The notes: a model not told the origin generated them from the letters alone. DNA of 64,000 nucleotides from an uncultured Marinobacterium sp. (GCA_947501565.1 CANMWJ010000009.1:1-64000), one strand, 5' to 3'. Counted from the first letter of the stretch, positions 54,573-62,736 are shown. A program made the numbers and translations.

Positions 54573-55384
54573 AACCAGTCACTCTGATCGTCGCGCCCAA
54601 TGGCGCACGCCGAATGCCCACCGATCATCCACGTCTGCCAATTACTCCCGAATCAGCCGCACTGGAAACCCGTGCGGCCGTTGAAGCGGGTGCAGCGATG
54701 GTGCATCTGCATGCCCGTGACGCTCAGGGCAAACACACGTTAGATCCGGCAATCAATGCGGCTTTTATGGAAGCAGTACGCGCCGAGATGGGTAACGATG
54801 TCGTTATCCAGCTCACCACAGAAGCGGTAGGCCAATTCACTCCCGAGGAACAGATCACGCTGATTCGTGAGCTCAAACCGGAAGCCGCTTCCTTTGCTGT
54901 GCGGGAGCTGATTCCAACCGACAGCGATGCGGACAAAAACCGGGGACGTGAGTTTTTCAGCTGGGTGCATCAACAAGGCATCATTGCGCAGTTTATCCTC
55001 TACTCTGATGAGGACGTACTGCGCTACCACCATCTGAAAGCGGAAGGTGTACTGCCGCAAGATCAGCACCATCTGCTGTTTGTGCTGGGACGTTACAGCA
55101 AGACGTTGCAGTCGGAACCCACAGACCTGCTACCGATGCTGATGGAACACAGCGACGATACGCCTTGGGCGGTCTGCGCCTTCGGTGAGAAGGAACACCT
55201 GTGCGCTGCAGCCGGGATTGCACTGGGCGGTGACGTGCGCGTTGGGTTTGAGAACAACCTCTACGATCAGCGGGGAGAATTAGCCGAAAGCAACGCCACC
55301 CTGATCGCCCAGGCAGCAAACAATGCACGCAATATGGCCCGGCCGCTGATCACCGCCGATCAGTTCCGCAGCAAGTATCTCTGA
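54563..55384 (+). CDS. BKACE (DUF849) beta-keto acid cleavage enzyme
   Basis: A 273-aa zinc-dependent TIM-barrel enzyme of the beta-keto acid cleavage family (Kce/DUF849), which condenses a beta-keto acid with acetyl-CoA and releases acetoacetate plus a new acyl-CoA. The zinc ligands H48 and H50 are in MVHLHARD; LIVAPNGARRMPTDHP near the N-terminus and RVGFENNLYDQ near the end fit a defined BKACE subgroup. The ATG at 54563 overlaps the aminotransferase end by 10 bp. The frame is open further upstream inside the aminotransferase, but that part is not BKACE-like. Confidence 0.9.
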   Translation: MRIEPVTLIVAPNGARRMPTDHPRLPITPESAALETRAAVEAGAAMVHLHARDAQGKHTLDPAINAAFMEAVRAEMGNDVVIQLTTEAVGQFTPEEQITLIRELKPEAASFAVRELIPTDSDADKNRGREFFSWVHQQGIIAQFILYSDEDVLRYHHLKAEGVLPQDQHHLLFVLGRYSKTLQSEPTDLLPMLMEHSDDTPWAVCAFGEKEHLCAAAGIALGGDVRVGFENNLYDQRGELAESNATLIAQAANNARNMARPLITADQFRSKYL

Positions 55385-55411
55385 TAGTTTTCTACCTGTC
55401 TTTCACCTCTT

Positions 55412-55440
55412 TAAGGGGACAGATTTATTTATCTGTCCCG
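55412..55440 (+). terminator. Stem-loop after BKACE, possible terminator
   Basis: GGGGACAGAT and ATCTGTCCC form a stem of about 9 bp with a TTATTT-type loop, about 30 bp after the BKACE stop. No clear T tract follows (CGATTGG), so termination is only probable. Confidence 0.45.
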
Positions 55441-55456
55441 ATTGGCTTGATAGCTG

Positions 55457-55619
55457 TGTCAGGCATCGCTGCGCGATGGCTGACCTACAAACCTTACTCG
55501 CTTTGTAGGTTGGCCATTGCAACGCGATGCCCAACTTCGGATCCTATTTTTAATTCGTTGTGTTGGGAGTCGCTTCGCTCGTCGCCAACCTACGATGAAC
55601 GGGTAGGTTGGGTCGAGCC
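55457..55619. repeat. REP cluster (three full copies and a half)
   Basis: 55457-55487 (type B reverse, with GACCTAC), 55505-55535 (type B forward), 55561-55593 (type A reverse) and a half-copy GTAGGTTGGGTCGAGC from 55603. The first two face each other. It lies between the BKACE operon and the cupin gene. Confidence 0.82.
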
Positions 55620-55773
55620 GCATATGGGCAGAAGTCTGATGATCCACGAGGTCGGTTGCGGCGACAGCCAACAAGTAGCCCAAAAATATCGTATTTTGAA
55701 TCACCAACCGCCCCTCTTTCCATCCGCCCAACGGTTAGCTACTGTGAATAGAGATCACAGGAGACTACCCACC

Positions 55774-56427
55774 ATGCTCAATATGGATTTTTCCCAACGG
55801 CTTGTTATCGAAACCGAACAGATGGAGTGGCAATCCAGCCCCGCCAAAGGTGTGGAACGCAAACCGTTGGCGCGTGAAGAGGCGGAGCGCGGCCACGCCA
55901 CCAGCATCGTGCGTTATGCGCCGGGTGCAGCCTTTAAAAGCCACCCCCACCCGCTGGGTGAAGAGATCCTGGTACTGGACGGCGTATTCTCCGACGAACA
56001 CGGCGATTATCCGGCGGGCACCTACCTGCGTAATCCCGACGGCAGTGAACACGCGCCTTACAGCACTGACGGCTGTACCCTGCTGGTGAAACTACATCAA
56101 TTCGATCAGGAAGATCAGACCACCGTCCGTATCGATACAAACAGCGCCGAGTGGCTGCAGGGCCAGGGCAACCTGCAGGTAATGCCACTCCACGATTTCA
56201 AAACCGAACACACCGCACTGGTGAAATGGCCTGCTGGCGAACGCTTCCTGCCCCACCGCCACTTTGCGGGTGAGGAGATTCTGGTGCTCTCCGGCACCTT
56301 CCGTGATGAACACGGCATATACCCCAAAGGCACCTGGATGCGCAGTCCACATTTGAGTGAGCACCACCCCTTTGTTGAGGAGGAAACGGTGATCTGGGTA
56401 AAAACCGGCCATCTGCCGCCGGAGTAA
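55774..56427 (+). CDS. ChrR-like cupin-domain protein (two cupins)
   Basis: A 217-aa protein with two tandem cupin repeats. Each has the metal-binding pattern: FKSHPHPLGEEILVLDGVF (about residues 50-68) and FLPHRHFAGEEILVLSGTF (about 162-180), with HxH, E and a later H (SEHAPY and SEHHPF) as expected ligands. The repeats match ChrR-type anti-ECFsigma cupins; the zinc-binding N-terminal anti-sigma domain of ChrR is missing, so this is more likely a free metal-dependent cupin. AGGAG lies about ten bases before the ATG at 55774; an ATG at 55783 is an alternative. Confidence 0.82.
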   Translation: MLNMDFSQRLVIETEQMEWQSSPAKGVERKPLAREEAERGHATSIVRYAPGAAFKSHPHPLGEEILVLDGVFSDEHGDYPAGTYLRNPDGSEHAPYSTDGCTLLVKLHQFDQEDQTTVRIDTNSAEWLQGQGNLQVMPLHDFKTEHTALVKWPAGERFLPHRHFAGEEILVLSGTFRDEHGIYPKGTWMRSPHLSEHHPFVEEETVIWVKTGHLPPE

Positions 56428-56448
56428 ACACCCGAAAAGCACTTTCCT

Positions 56449-56564
56449 GTAGGTTGGTGACGAGCGAAGCGACTCCCAACAAATCACCCTAAAACGCTAT
56501 GCCGAGTCTTACGGCTTAACCAACGTGCGAGTTGTCGGGCATCGCTGCGCGATGGCCGACCTAC
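56449..56564. repeat. Two REP-like palindromes
   Basis: 56449-56481 (type A forward, GTAGGTTGGTGACGAGC...) and 56533-56564 (type B reverse, with TGTCGGGC/GCCGACC) face each other, 51 bp apart, between the cupin and ABM genes. Confidence 0.82.
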
Positions 56565-56587
56565 AAAACGTAACCCACACTCAACAC

Positions 56588-56649
56588 CAAATCTCAAATC
56601 TCAAATCTCAAATCTCAAATCTCAAATCTCAAATCTCAAATCTCAAATC
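56588..56649. repeat. Heptanucleotide tandem repeat (CAAATCT)8.9
   Basis: Eight perfect copies of CAAATCT from 56588 to 56643, plus CAAATC to 56649. It ends 87 bp before the ATG of the ABM gene. Unit length 7 is not a multiple of three and the run is perfect, so it is expected to be unstable in length by slipped-strand mispairing. Confidence 0.95.
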
Positions 56650-56736
56650 AAGATAATTTCATTCTTAAATATTCATTATTTTTGATATCAAATTCCCTCT
56701 ATAGTCTCCCTATCAACTGAACAAACGGAGGCACCT

Positions 56737-57081
56737 ATGATCGCTGTCATTTTTGAAGTCTGGCCAACAACGGAAGGTAAAGAGGAATACCTGCAGATCG
56801 CCGCGGAACTGCGTGGTTTTCTTGAAGATCGCGACGGTTTTATCTCAATCGAACGTTTCCAGAGTCTGGTCGAAGAGAACAAGGTTCTGAGCCTCTCCTT
56901 CTGGCGGGATGAGGAAGCGATTCAGCAGTGGCGCAATCTGTTTGAACACCGCAACGCCCAGAGCAAAGGCAAACAGCAGCTGTTCGATCGTTACCGCATC
57001 CGTGTGGCTAACGTGGTGCGGGATTACACCGGCGAACATCGCGACGAAGCACCGATCGATTCAGTCAAAGCCCACGGTTAA
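56737..57081 (+). CDS. ABM-domain antibiotic biosynthesis monooxygenase-like protein
   Basis: A 114-aa ferredoxin-like-fold protein of the ABM family. Typical elements are VIFEVWPTTEGKEEYLQIA at the start, DGFISIERFQS, and LSLSFWRDEEAIQQWRN in the middle. Members are cofactor-free oxygenases or small stress proteins; the actual substrate is unknown. It lies downstream of a heptanucleotide repeat that may change promoter spacing. The ATG at 56737 has CGGAGG six to nine bases upstream. Confidence 0.85.
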   Translation: MIAVIFEVWPTTEGKEEYLQIAAELRGFLEDRDGFISIERFQSLVEENKVLSLSFWRDEEAIQQWRNLFEHRNAQSKGKQQLFDRYRIRVANVVRDYTGEHRDEAPIDSVKAHG

Positions 57082-57235
57082 CGCCCGACAGCCATAGACG
57101 GGTTACCAGAGCCGCATTCAAGAAAGATCACTCATTTATTAATGGAAAACAGCGGACAGAGCCGTTAATTTACAGAGACAAGGCTCCCCCACTCCACAAA
57201 AACAACAACAGCCGCACGCGGTATAGGAGGAGAAG

Positions 57236-57913
57236 ATGGCTTTCACCCTGGCATTCGACGTCTACGGTACGCTGATCGACACCCATGGCGTGGTAAACAA
57301 ACTGTCCGAACTCTTCGGCAATCAGGAACAGGCGCAAGCCTTCTCCCAAACCTGGCGCGACAAACAGTTGGAGTACAGCTTCCGTCGTGGTCTGATGCAA
57401 AACTACGCCAACTTCGCCGTGTGCACCCGCGATGCGCTGAACTATACCGATAGCTTCTATCAGAGCGCACTGAGCGACACGCAGAAAGAGGAGCTGCTGG
57501 CGATCTACCGTACCCTGCCCGCATTTGAGGATGCCAAAACAGGCCTCGAATCTCTGAAAGCCCAGGGACACCAGCTGTTTGCCTTCTCTAACGGCAGCGC
57601 CGATGCAGTAGAAACTTTGCTGACGCACGCAGGTATCCGCGATTACTTTGAGGGTGTGGTCAGCGTCGACGAGATAAAATCGTTCAAACCGAACCCGGCC
57701 ACTTACACGCACTTCCTGCGCCGCAGTGAAGCCAAGGCCAACGAAGCCTGGCTGATCTCCAGCAATCCGTTTGACGTGATTGGCTCTATATCGGCGGGTA
57801 TGCGTTCCGCCTGGATCAAGCGAAGCCCCACTGCGGTGTTTGATCCCTGGGGAATTGAGCCTACAGTGATCGTCCCCGACCTCAATCAACTGGCCGCTCA
57901 ACTCGCAGACTAA
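57236..57913 (+). CDS. Type II (S)-2-haloacid dehalogenase (HAD superfamily)
   Basis: A 225-aa HAD hydrolase. The nucleophile is D8 in FDVYGTLID. The other motifs are SNGSAD (Ser/Asn at about 122-124), SFKPNPATY with the catalytic Lys (about 149), and SSNPFDVIG near 178. The arginine region WRDKQLEYSFRRGLM is that of L-2-haloacid dehalogenases, which hydrolyse 2-haloacids to 2-hydroxyacids with inversion. AGGAGGAGAAG directly precedes the ATG. It overlaps the convergent MFS gene by 4 bp. Confidence 0.88.
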   Translation: MAFTLAFDVYGTLIDTHGVVNKLSELFGNQEQAQAFSQTWRDKQLEYSFRRGLMQNYANFAVCTRDALNYTDSFYQSALSDTQKEELLAIYRTLPAFEDAKTGLESLKAQGHQLFAFSNGSADAVETLLTHAGIRDYFEGVVSVDEIKSFKPNPATYTHFLRRSEAKANEAWLISSNPFDVIGSISAGMRSAWIKRSPTAVFDPWGIEPTVIVPDLNQLAAQLAD

Positions 57914-59100
57914 GATTCCATCTGCGGTGCTGCTGCCCGTTTCCCCACGAACAGCAGCGCCGCCAATCCCAACCAGGCACAGCCTGCCATAACGGCCGCC
58001 GTCGGTAGCATTGAGCCGTCATGCAGCTGCGCCCAGATCAACCCCACCATCGCGCCCATAGAGAACTCCACCACACCGATCACCGCGTTAGCGCTGGCGC
58101 TGATATCGGGAAAGAACTCCAGGCAACCTGCGGTCGCGTTGGCCGCGATCAGACCCAACGACCCCACAAACAACATATTCAGCAGCACAACGACCGCCAA
58201 CGGAGCATCGAACTGACTGGCACAAACCAATCCCAGACCCGCCAGCGCCTGCAAGCTTACTCCCACCCGCAGCAAACGATCCGGTTCTACCCGATTCAGG
58301 CAGCGGATGTTGATCCGACTAAACAACATCATGGTGACGATATTGGCACCAAACAGAAACGGGAACAGATTGGGACTGACGCCATACAACTCCAGATAGG
58401 TAAAAGGCGCTGTGGTGATAAAGGCGAACATGCCGCTGAAACCAAACGCCAGCACCAGCACATATCGCATCGCCTGTCGGTGACGGATGATACGCAGATA
58501 GGCTTGCAGCATACCCGGTTGATCGTCGCGTTTTGCGTTGCGGCCCCGGCTCTCGGGCACCAGCCAGATAAACAGGCCAATCACCAGCGCGGCGTATCCG
58601 CCTAGAACACTAAAGATTGAGCGCCAACCGCTGAACTCGGCGACCAGCGCCCCTAGCAGAGGCGCAATCAGCGGCGCGATCATCATCACCATCGCGATCA
58701 ACGAGAGTACCCGCGCAACCTCTCGCCCCGCGTAAAGGTCACGTACGATGGCGGAAGAGTTAACCACGGCGATACCGCCGCCCAGCGCCTGTAGCACCCT
58801 AATCAGCAGAAGAGCGTCCACCGAAGTCACGCTGACAAGAGCAAAGCTGCTCACGGAAAAAAACAGCAAGCCCAATACGATCGCCGGTTTACGCCCCCAA
58901 CGGTCCGACAGGCCACCGCCGCATAGCTGCCCCAAAGCAAAACCGAGCAGGTAACCACTAACCGACAACTCCACCTGATGGATCGGCGCTTGCAGGTCGA
59001 GTGCCATCCGCTGCATGGCAGGCAGGTACATATCGATCGCCAGCGGCGTCACGGCCACCAGCATCGCCAGCAGCAGAGTTAATCGGGGTAATGCGATCAT
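57910..59100 (-). CDS. Bcr/CflA-family MFS multidrug exporter
   Basis: A 396-aa protein with 12 transmembrane helices. DMYLPAMQRMA at the first helix and the motif LSDRWGRKPAIVLG between helices 2 and 3 are typical of Bcr/CflA drug:H+ antiporters, as is RVLQALGGGIAVVNSSAIVRDLY in helix 4. It would export drugs or small metabolites. It is convergent with the haloacid dehalogenase gene and lies on the same strand as the flavoprotein gene, from which it is separated by a terminator. Confidence 0.92.
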   Translation of the reverse strand: MIALPRLTLLLAMLVAVTPLAIDMYLPAMQRMALDLQAPIHQVELSVSGYLLGFALGQLCGGGLSDRWGRKPAIVLGLLFFSVSSFALVSVTSVDALLLIRVLQALGGGIAVVNSSAIVRDLYAGREVARVLSLIAMVMMIAPLIAPLLGALVAEFSGWRSIFSVLGGYAALVIGLFIWLVPESRGRNAKRDDQPGMLQAYLRIIRHRQAMRYVLVLAFGFSGMFAFITTAPFTYLELYGVSPNLFPFLFGANIVTMMLFSRINIRCLNRVEPDRLLRVGVSLQALAGLGLVCASQFDAPLAVVVLLNMLFVGSLGLIAANATAGCLEFFPDISASANAVIGVVEFSMGAMVGLIWAQLHDGSMLPTAAVMAGCAWLGLAALLFVGKRAAAPQMES

Positions 59101-59140
59101 GGTTTGCCTTTCTATCTAGGGTGGAGACCACCAAAAACGA

Positions 59141-59173
59141 AAAAAGCACCGCAGCCAAAGGCAACGGTGCAAG
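59141..59173 (-). terminator. Rho-independent terminator of the flavoprotein gene
   Basis: GCACCG-CA-GCC and GGC-AA-CGGTGC (59146-59170) form a stem with one internal loop; the minus strand then carries six T residues. It is 31 bp after the stop at 59204 and 40 bp before the MFS start. Confidence 0.82.
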
Positions 59174-59203
59174 ACGATAAATCGGGTAAAACGGCTAAGT
59201 CGC

Positions 59204-59776
59204 TCAGCGTAAACGCTGCGCCACCTCAACCACACGTTTGCCCAGCTCCTGCGCAGTACGGTGATCAGATGCTGGCGGCACCGCTTCGGCATCCTGATCG
59301 GCGTTTGCCTGGGTCATCAGACCGAGGAAACTGCCCAGACGGTTCAGATCTTCGTTGCTGCCCGTGCTGCTGTTATTACCCGGCGGCAGACCAAGACCGG
59401 TCCAGATCATGCCCTGCTGTGCCGCGTAGATGCTCATCTGAACCAGCGTATTCAGCTTGTCACCGCTCATAGATGCGGAGTTGGTAAAACCCGCCGCGAT
59501 CTTGTTGCGCCAGCCACCTTCAAACCAGATCTTAGAGCTGGCATCCATAAAGGACTTAAACGGACCGCTCACGCTGCCCATGTAGGTTGGGCTGCCGAAA
59601 ATGATGGCATCGGCATCGTTCAGCAGATCCCAGTTCAGTTCATCAAGATCCGCGACAGAAACCAGCGCTACCTGCGCGCCTGCTTCCTCTGCACCCGCCG
59701 CAACGGACCTGGCAACCGCTTCGGTGTGGCCGTAACCGCTGTGGTAGGCCACCGCGACTTTAACGTATTGAGACAT
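59204..59776 (-). CDS. WrbA-like flavodoxin-fold NAD(P)H:quinone oxidoreductase
   Basis: A 190-aa flavodoxin-like protein. The FMN phosphate loop is VAVAYHSGYGHTEAVARSVA (residues 8-27), followed by the isoalloxazine-contacting loop GSPTYMGSVSGPFKSFMD (about 72-89) and FTNSASMSGDK. It probably reduces quinones by two electrons to avoid radicals. I start at the ATG at 59776 (MSQYVKVAV, with AGG six bases upstream); the frame is open further but there it runs into the divergent LysR gene. Divergent orientation suggests that the LysR controls it. Confidence 0.9.
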   Translation of the reverse strand: MSQYVKVAVAYHSGYGHTEAVARSVAAGAEEAGAQVALVSVADLDELNWDLLNDADAIIFGSPTYMGSVSGPFKSFMDASSKIWFEGGWRNKIAAGFTNSASMSGDKLNTLVQMSIYAAQQGMIWTGLGLPPGNNSSTGSNEDLNRLGSFLGLMTQANADQDAEAVPPASDHRTAQELGKRVVEVAQRLR

Positions 59777-59867
59777 AAATACCTGCTCCGTATACTCGGT
59801 TATTACGATGTGAAGCAGGATATCTGCGCACACCGAATTCATAAAATGCATAAGAAATATAACCATC

Positions 59868-60782
59868 ATGCGGAATCCGAATTTACGTACCCTCGACCTG
59901 AATCTGCTGATCATCCTGCAGGCCCTGCTGGAGGTGCGGCACGTCACCCGCGCATCGGAAAAGCTCAACATGAGCCAACCCAAAGTGAGCCGTGCGTTGC
60001 AGAAATTACGCGATGCTTTCGACGACCCACTGCTGGTACGAACCCTGGATGGATATGACCTGAGCGCCCGCGCCGAACGGATACAACCGGAACTGAAGCA
60101 GATTCTGCAAAACCTGGAGCGGATGGTGGCAGAGGAGCAATTTGATCCGGCCACCTCACGGGACACGGTGCGGATCTACGCGGTGGATCTGGAGGTGATC
60201 GCCTTTCTGCCCAAACTGCTGGCGCGCCTGCGTGAGCAAGCACCCAATATGACGCTGGATATCCGCAGCGAACCGCGCGATCACTTTGACCTGCTTGAGG
60301 CCGGAGAGGTGCATTTCAGTTTGAGCGGTAAGGAACCGACAAACATGCTGGATCAGTACCGTATGATGCCACTGGCAAGCTCCGGTCTGGTCTGCATGAT
60401 GAGCGCCAACCACCCGCTCGCGGACAGACCGCTGGTACTGGAGGAGTATCTGGACTGCTATCACGGCTATGTATCGATCACCAACGAAGGCCCAGCGATG
60501 ATCGACAAGTTTCTGAAAACTATGGGACGCAGCCGCGCGCTCAGCACCCGACTCCCCAACTTCACCTCGGCCGCATTTTTCTGCGAAGCCACCGATGTGA
60601 TTGTGGCGCTGCCGGAGATTATCGCACCTATGCTGACGCAGGGACGCAACCTGATCGTAAAACCGCTACCCGAGGAAATTGTGCTGAAAGAAACTGAGTT
60701 CCGATTGTACTGGCATGAACGCCATCATCAGGACCCGATGTGTAGGTGGGTGCGCAGCCAGCTGTCTGGAGTCGATCTCTAG
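59868..60782 (+). CDS. LysR-family regulator divergent from the flavoprotein gene
   Basis: A 304-aa protein with HTH residues LRTLDLNLLIILQALLEVRH and SQPKVSRALQKLRDAFDDPL, characteristic of the NodD/SyrM/LeuO-like LysR subgroup that opens with (L)DLNLL. The inducer domain is full length. The 91-bp shared promoter with the WrbA-like gene is short, so one site could control both. LysR activators of quinone-reductase genes often sense quinones or oxidants; this is inference. Confidence 0.9.
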   Translation: MRNPNLRTLDLNLLIILQALLEVRHVTRASEKLNMSQPKVSRALQKLRDAFDDPLLVRTLDGYDLSARAERIQPELKQILQNLERMVAEEQFDPATSRDTVRIYAVDLEVIAFLPKLLARLREQAPNMTLDIRSEPRDHFDLLEAGEVHFSLSGKEPTNMLDQYRMMPLASSGLVCMMSANHPLADRPLVLEEYLDCYHGYVSITNEGPAMIDKFLKTMGRSRALSTRLPNFTSAAFFCEATDVIVALPEIIAPMLTQGRNLIVKPLPEEIVLKETEFRLYWHERHHQDPMCRWVRSQLSGVDL

Positions 60783-60805
60783 CCCTTGGCGCTCGGAAAT
60801 CTCAG

Positions 60806-60821
60806 CTGGCCGCGCGGCCAG
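60806..60821. other. 16-bp perfect palindrome after the LysR gene
   Basis: CTGGCCGCGCGGCCAG, 24 bp after the LysR stop. As RNA it would form a tight GC hairpin, but no T tract follows. It may be a weak terminator or an operator for something not recognised. Confidence 0.4.
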
Positions 60822-61015
60822 TACAATGCTTTGCTCAGTGATTGCACCGGCCGTTTCAGGCACCCTAGATGCCCGAAAACGTACCCGTTAGACAAAGATA
60901 GCTTGTCCGGTTCCATCCTGCCGCGAAACTTCTGCATATTTAGGGATCACCATTGAGAATTCATCTTTGGACGCCGGTTTCCGACTCTCCCGTTCCCCCT
61001 TGTTCCTTTTCACGC

Positions 61016-61046
61016 TTGACCTGACTACAGGTTCAAACTTTAGGCT
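61016..61046 (+). promoter_or_regulatory. MerR-type promoter with 19-bp spacer
   Basis: TTGACC (61016-61021) and TAGGCT (61041-61046) are separated by 19 bp, the over-long spacer typical of MerR-regulated promoters. Within and around it lies the dyad ACCTG-ACTA-CAGGT (61019-61032), extended by TTGA/TCAA. It precedes a two-gene operon whose second gene encodes a MerR regulator, so autoregulation is likely. Confidence 0.6.
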
Positions 61047-61079
61047 CGTGTCTTCCATGAACACACTGGAGATTCAATC

Positions 61080-61496
61080 ATGAGCAACATACCCACGAGC
61101 ACTGAACTGAACGACCAGCGCTTTATCAAGGAATTTGAAGATCTCAGCCTGGACCCAATCCACTTTGACCATCGCGGCCACCTGCGCCTCTGCTGGCTCT
61201 ACCTGACCCAGTACGATCTGCCCACCGCCAGCGCCCGTGTCGCTGACGGCATACGCCGCTACGCCACCCACCTAGGTGCCACCGACAAGTTTCACGCCAC
61301 GCTGACCGAAGGATTTGTACTGCTTGTAGCCTCCCGTAAGTACGCCAGCGAAACCGATTGGCAGCAATTCCTCGACAACAACCCTGATCTGTTGGAGGAT
61401 GCCCCCGCACTGCTCGCCCGGCACTATAGTGAAGAGAGGCTGGGATGCGCAGAGGCGCGCACACAGGTACTGGCGCCTGACCTATTGGCATTCTGA
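61080..61496 (+). CDS. Conserved hypothetical protein in a MerR operon
   Basis: A 138-aa helical soluble protein. It has the pattern FDHRGHLRLCWLYL (about residues 29-42) and DKFHATLTEGFVLL (about 76-89), with conserved His residues that could bind metal or substrate. I have seen similar uncharacterised proteins but know no function. It lies between a MerR-type promoter and a MerR gene (29 bp gap), so it is the likely regulated gene. Start: ATG at 61080, SD GGAG about nine bases upstream. Confidence 0.7.
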   Translation: MSNIPTSTELNDQRFIKEFEDLSLDPIHFDHRGHLRLCWLYLTQYDLPTASARVADGIRRYATHLGATDKFHATLTEGFVLLVASRKYASETDWQQFLDNNPDLLEDAPALLARHYSEERLGCAEARTQVLAPDLLAF

Positions 61497-61525
61497 GGCG
61501 TGACTGAAAAGAGGAGTTTCTTACC

Positions 61526-62113
61526 TTGGCAACCTACACCATTGGCGCCCTAATCAAACGCTTTAAATTGTCGCGCAGTACCCTGCTCTACTACGACAAG
61601 ATCGGTTTGCTCACCCCTTCCGCACGCAGCGATGCGGGTTACCGGCTCTACACCGACAATGACCTGAAACGGATGGAGCAGATCGCCCTCTACAAGGAGG
61701 CGGGGTTGGCGCTGGAAGCGATCACGCAGGTACTGGACGAACCCGACAGCCAGCCCACCCGTCTGCTGGAACAGCATCTGGGGCAACTTAACCGGGAGAT
61801 CCAGCAACTGCGCGCACAACAGCAGCAGGTGTTAAAACTGTTGGGGTCCGATTCGCTACTGCGCCACAGCCGCAACATGGACAAGCAGCAGTGGGTGGCG
61901 ATCCTGAGCGCCTGCGGTATGAGCGAAGAGGATATGTGCCAGTGGCATGTGGCGTTCGAGCAGAACCTGCCCGAAGCCCATCAGGATTTTCTGGAATCGC
62001 TCAGTATCGATCCGGAAGAGATCAATGAGATCCGGCGCAAGTCGCGTGATGAATGGCTCGAAGAGTGGCGTGCAAAGCCGCGCGAACTGCCACCGGAAAA
62101 ATCAGAGAAGTAG
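61526..62113 (+). CDS. MerR-family transcriptional regulator
   Basis: A 195-aa protein with the MerR winged-helix start TYTIGALIKRFKLSRSTLLYYDKIGLLTP and the second segment GYRLYTDNDLKRMEQIALYKEAGL, followed by a long dimerisation helix (RLLEQHLGQLNREIQQLRAQ). The C-terminal part is longer than in metal-sensing MerR proteins and acidic, without obvious Cys ligands, so the effector may be a small molecule or another signal. The start is TTG at 61526 with GAGGAG nine bases upstream. It probably controls the promoter at 61016. Confidence 0.88.
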   Translation: MATYTIGALIKRFKLSRSTLLYYDKIGLLTPSARSDAGYRLYTDNDLKRMEQIALYKEAGLALEAITQVLDEPDSQPTRLLEQHLGQLNREIQQLRAQQQQVLKLLGSDSLLRHSRNMDKQQWVAILSACGMSEEDMCQWHVAFEQNLPEAHQDFLESLSIDPEEINEIRRKSRDEWLEEWRAKPRELPPEKSEK

Positions 62114-62118
62114 AACGT

Positions 62119-62736
62119 CTAGTTGCGCAGCGCCAGATAGGCACCGGCACCCGCCATGATGGAACCGGCGCTGCGGTTCAGGCGTTTCATCGCCCGCTCC
62201 GAACGGAACCAGCTGCGGGCACGGGCGGCAAACAGCGCAATCGCCATCAGGCCAATCATTAACGCTACCAGCGTCAGCACCGATGCAAGCACGATATCAG
62301 CGCTGCTCAGCACCGTGAGATCCATAAAGGTCGGTAGGAAAGCGATATAAAACAGGATCACCTTGGGGTTGGAAGCGGAGATCAGGAAACCCTGCACAAA
62401 ACTCGCAGCCATTCCGGAACGACTCAGGTTGCTCTCTTCCTGATCCAGGTCGACCGGGGCCGTCCACATCTTCCAGCCCAGATAGATCAGATAGGCCGCA
62501 CCAACGATACGGATCACCGTAAACAGCTCACCCCAGTGGGTGGCGATTGCCGCCAGACCAAGACAGGCTGCAATCAGATACAAAATGTCACTGATCGTCA
62601 TGCCCAGCGCCAGCAAGGTACAGCTGCGCGTACCGTTCATCAGCGCTCGTGCCAGAATCGCAAACACACCCGGCCCAGGGGTCACGCCAAAAATCAGAAC
62701 GGCGATAAAGAAGGAGATTGCGCTTTCAAATGTCAT
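62119..62736 (-). CDS. LysE/RhtB-family exporter
   Basis: A 205-aa membrane protein with six helices and the LysE family signature FGVTPGPGVFAILARAL (about residues 16-32), then LIYLGWKMW and ISASNPKVILFYIAFLPTF (about 118-136). The NPK motif is followed by V rather than W, a known variant. The frame is intact, unlike the LysE gene at 18154. Its stop is 5 bp from the stop of the convergent merR gene. The exported amino acid is unknown. Confidence 0.9.
   Translation of the reverse strand: MTFESAISFFIAVLIFGVTPGPGVFAILARALMNGTRSCTLLALGMTISDILYLIAACLGLAAIATHWGELFTVIRIVGAAYLIYLGWKMWTAPVDLDQEESNLSRSGMAASFVQGFLISASNPKVILFYIAFLPTFMDLTVLSSADIVLASVLTLVALMIGLMAIALFAARARSWFRSERAMKRLNRSAGSIMAGAGAYLALRN

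Larger units (their letters stand above)
55385..55773. other. 389-bp intergenic region with REP copies
   Basis: After the BKACE stop there is a short imperfect dyad (GGGGACAGATTTATTTATCTGTCCC, about 55412-55437; stem GGGACAGAT/ATCTGTCCC) that could act as a terminator, then four REP units. Downstream (55620-55773) is the presumed cupin promoter. No other gene is supported. Confidence 0.5.
56428..56736. other. 309-bp intergenic region with REPs and a 7-bp tandem repeat
   Basis: Holds two REP copies, then the CAAATCT microsatellite (56588-56649), then an AT-rich stretch with TATAGT at 56700-56705 preceded at 18 bp by TTATTT, a weak promoter candidate for the monooxygenase gene at 56737. Nothing else is supported. 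Confidence 0.5.

Noticed and set aside
56588-56649. Tandem CAAATCT run as a CRISPR array
   Set aside because: Unit of 7 bp with no spacers and no cas genes in the window.
59777-60166. Upstream extension of the flavoprotein frame to 320 aa
   Set aside because: The extra 130 residues lie opposite the LysR gene and are Ser/Arg-rich without similarity to flavodoxins; a good start exists at 59776.
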